This document shows, piece by piece, positions 5,646 through 6,076 of a DNA stretch of 6,076 bases. The notes beneath the pieces are model-generated. The model made no database searches and was not told the DNA's origin. It saw only the letters and a list, made by a program, of their open reading frames with translations. Within the stretch, counting starts at the first letter, position 1, and each line of letters opens with the position of its first letter. Made by a program: the position numbers and the translations under genes. This DNA comes from an uncultured Ignavibacteria bacterium (GTDB lineage Bacteria; Bacteroidota; Ignavibacteria; SZUA-365), in assembly GCA_913060595.1 (NCBI GenBank), contig CAJXSA010000246.1, positions 1 through 6,076 of the forward strand. Reading direction: 5' to 3'.

Positions 5646-6076
5646 TCAGAAGAGGAAGATCACGTTGAGACCGATGGTGGACTGCCCGTCGGACATCTCT
5701 GCCCCGTCTTCGAACACTTCCTTGTCGGAAGAGTCGAGGCGGAAGTCGCCGCGGAGGATGAAATTCTCTGCGGGGCGGTATTCCGGCGATATGGTGAACT
5801 CGGTCAGCTTCTGCACGGTGCCGGTGCGAATGCCGTCGGCGTCGTCGAACTGTTCGCCGCGCAGGGAGAGGGAGAAGGTCTGCGCGAGATTGAAACGCAG
5901 ATAGCCCGCGAAGCCCGTCCAGGATGCGTCCTCACCTTCCGCGGCCGCTGCGGCGGAGGAGCCGAAGTCGGCGTTGACACCGACGCTGAGCAGCGGGATC
6001 GGACTCCACGTGGCGACGATATCGATCACGGAAGTGTTGTTGCTGTTGTCATTGTCGTTTTCTGCGCCGTAGATGC
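5646..6076 (-). CDS. Outer-membrane beta-barrel porin (OmpL-like, bbp2 type), 5' part missing
   Basis: The frame is open from the right edge to a TGA at 5646-5648, giving the last 143 residues of a longer protein; the GTG at 6029 is an internal Val, not the start. The sequence shows alternating hydrophobic and polar strands with short acidic turns, e.g. FAGYLRFNLAQTFSLSLRGE, EQFDD-DG, LTEFTISPEYRP and NFILRGDFRLDSSDK. It ends in IGLNVIFLF, with the C-terminal Phe and alternating pattern used by the BAM machinery to insert outer-membrane barrels. The strand pattern and the EQFDDADG/FEDG turns match the putative beta-barrel porin-2 (OmpL-like) family as I know it. The visible part would be roughly the last six to eight strands. 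It likely forms a diffusion channel; substrate is unknown. An Asn/Asp-rich turn near the right edge (ENDNDNSNN) is probably an extracellular loop. Confidence 0.82.
   Translation of the reverse strand, partial: IYGAENDNDNSNNTSVIDIVATWSPIPLLSVGVNADFGSSAAAAAEGEDASWTGFAGYLRFNLAQTFSLSLRGEQFDDADGIRTGTVQKLTEFTISPEYRPAENFILRGDFRLDSSDKEVFEDGAEMSDGQSTIGLNVIFLF

Noticed and set aside
5646..6029. A complete 127-residue protein starting at the GTG at 6029
   Set aside because: The frame stays open to the right edge with barrel-like sequence before it, and a small protein with no signal peptide would not suit an outer-membrane barrel. It is the C-terminal end of a larger porin.

Overview
GC-rich bacterial chromosomal DNA with five loci, four of them on the minus strand. 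Weak or absent Shine-Dalgarno sites, an alpha2-type glycyl-tRNA synthetase, a secreted protein whose signal peptide ends in 'HAQ', and an OmpL-like beta-barrel porin together suggest a Gram-negative bacterium of the Bacteroidota/Chlorobi/Ignavibacteria (FCB) group. That placement is an inference; there is no rRNA or other marker to settle it.

Left side (1-1435, minus strand): a two-gene ABC transporter operon of the FetAB/YbbLM (UPF0014) type. The ATPase is read first and its stop codon overlaps the permease start as ATGA. The permease runs off the left edge. A 58-bp spacer separates this operon from a divergent plus-strand gene for a small single-pass membrane protein of unknown function (1494-1805). 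That gene converges on glyQS (1886-3376, minus), and a hairpin with A/T tracts on both sides (1838-1867) lies between them and can end transcription in both directions.

Right side (3460-6076, minus strand): a secreted repeat protein (3460-5526) with an alpha-helical N-terminal region followed by 13 copies of a roughly 26-36-residue repeat centred on D-x-x-G-[D/N]-D-x-Y. The reading frame is broken once, by a TAA at 4354-4356 that sits exactly where the fifth repeat should have its conserved Tyr. The frame then stays open for another 297 codons with the repeats preserved. This looks like a very recent nonsense mutation (or a base-call error) in one 688-codon gene, not two genes. Upstream of it is the 3' end of an outer-membrane porin gene (5646-6076, running off the right edge), closed by a strong intrinsic terminator.

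The loci are not an obvious pathway: metal/iron export, translation, a surface or periplasmic repeat protein and a porin. The least ordinary item is the repeat protein and its precisely placed stop codon. I see no RNA genes, CRISPR arrays, insertion sequences or integration sites.
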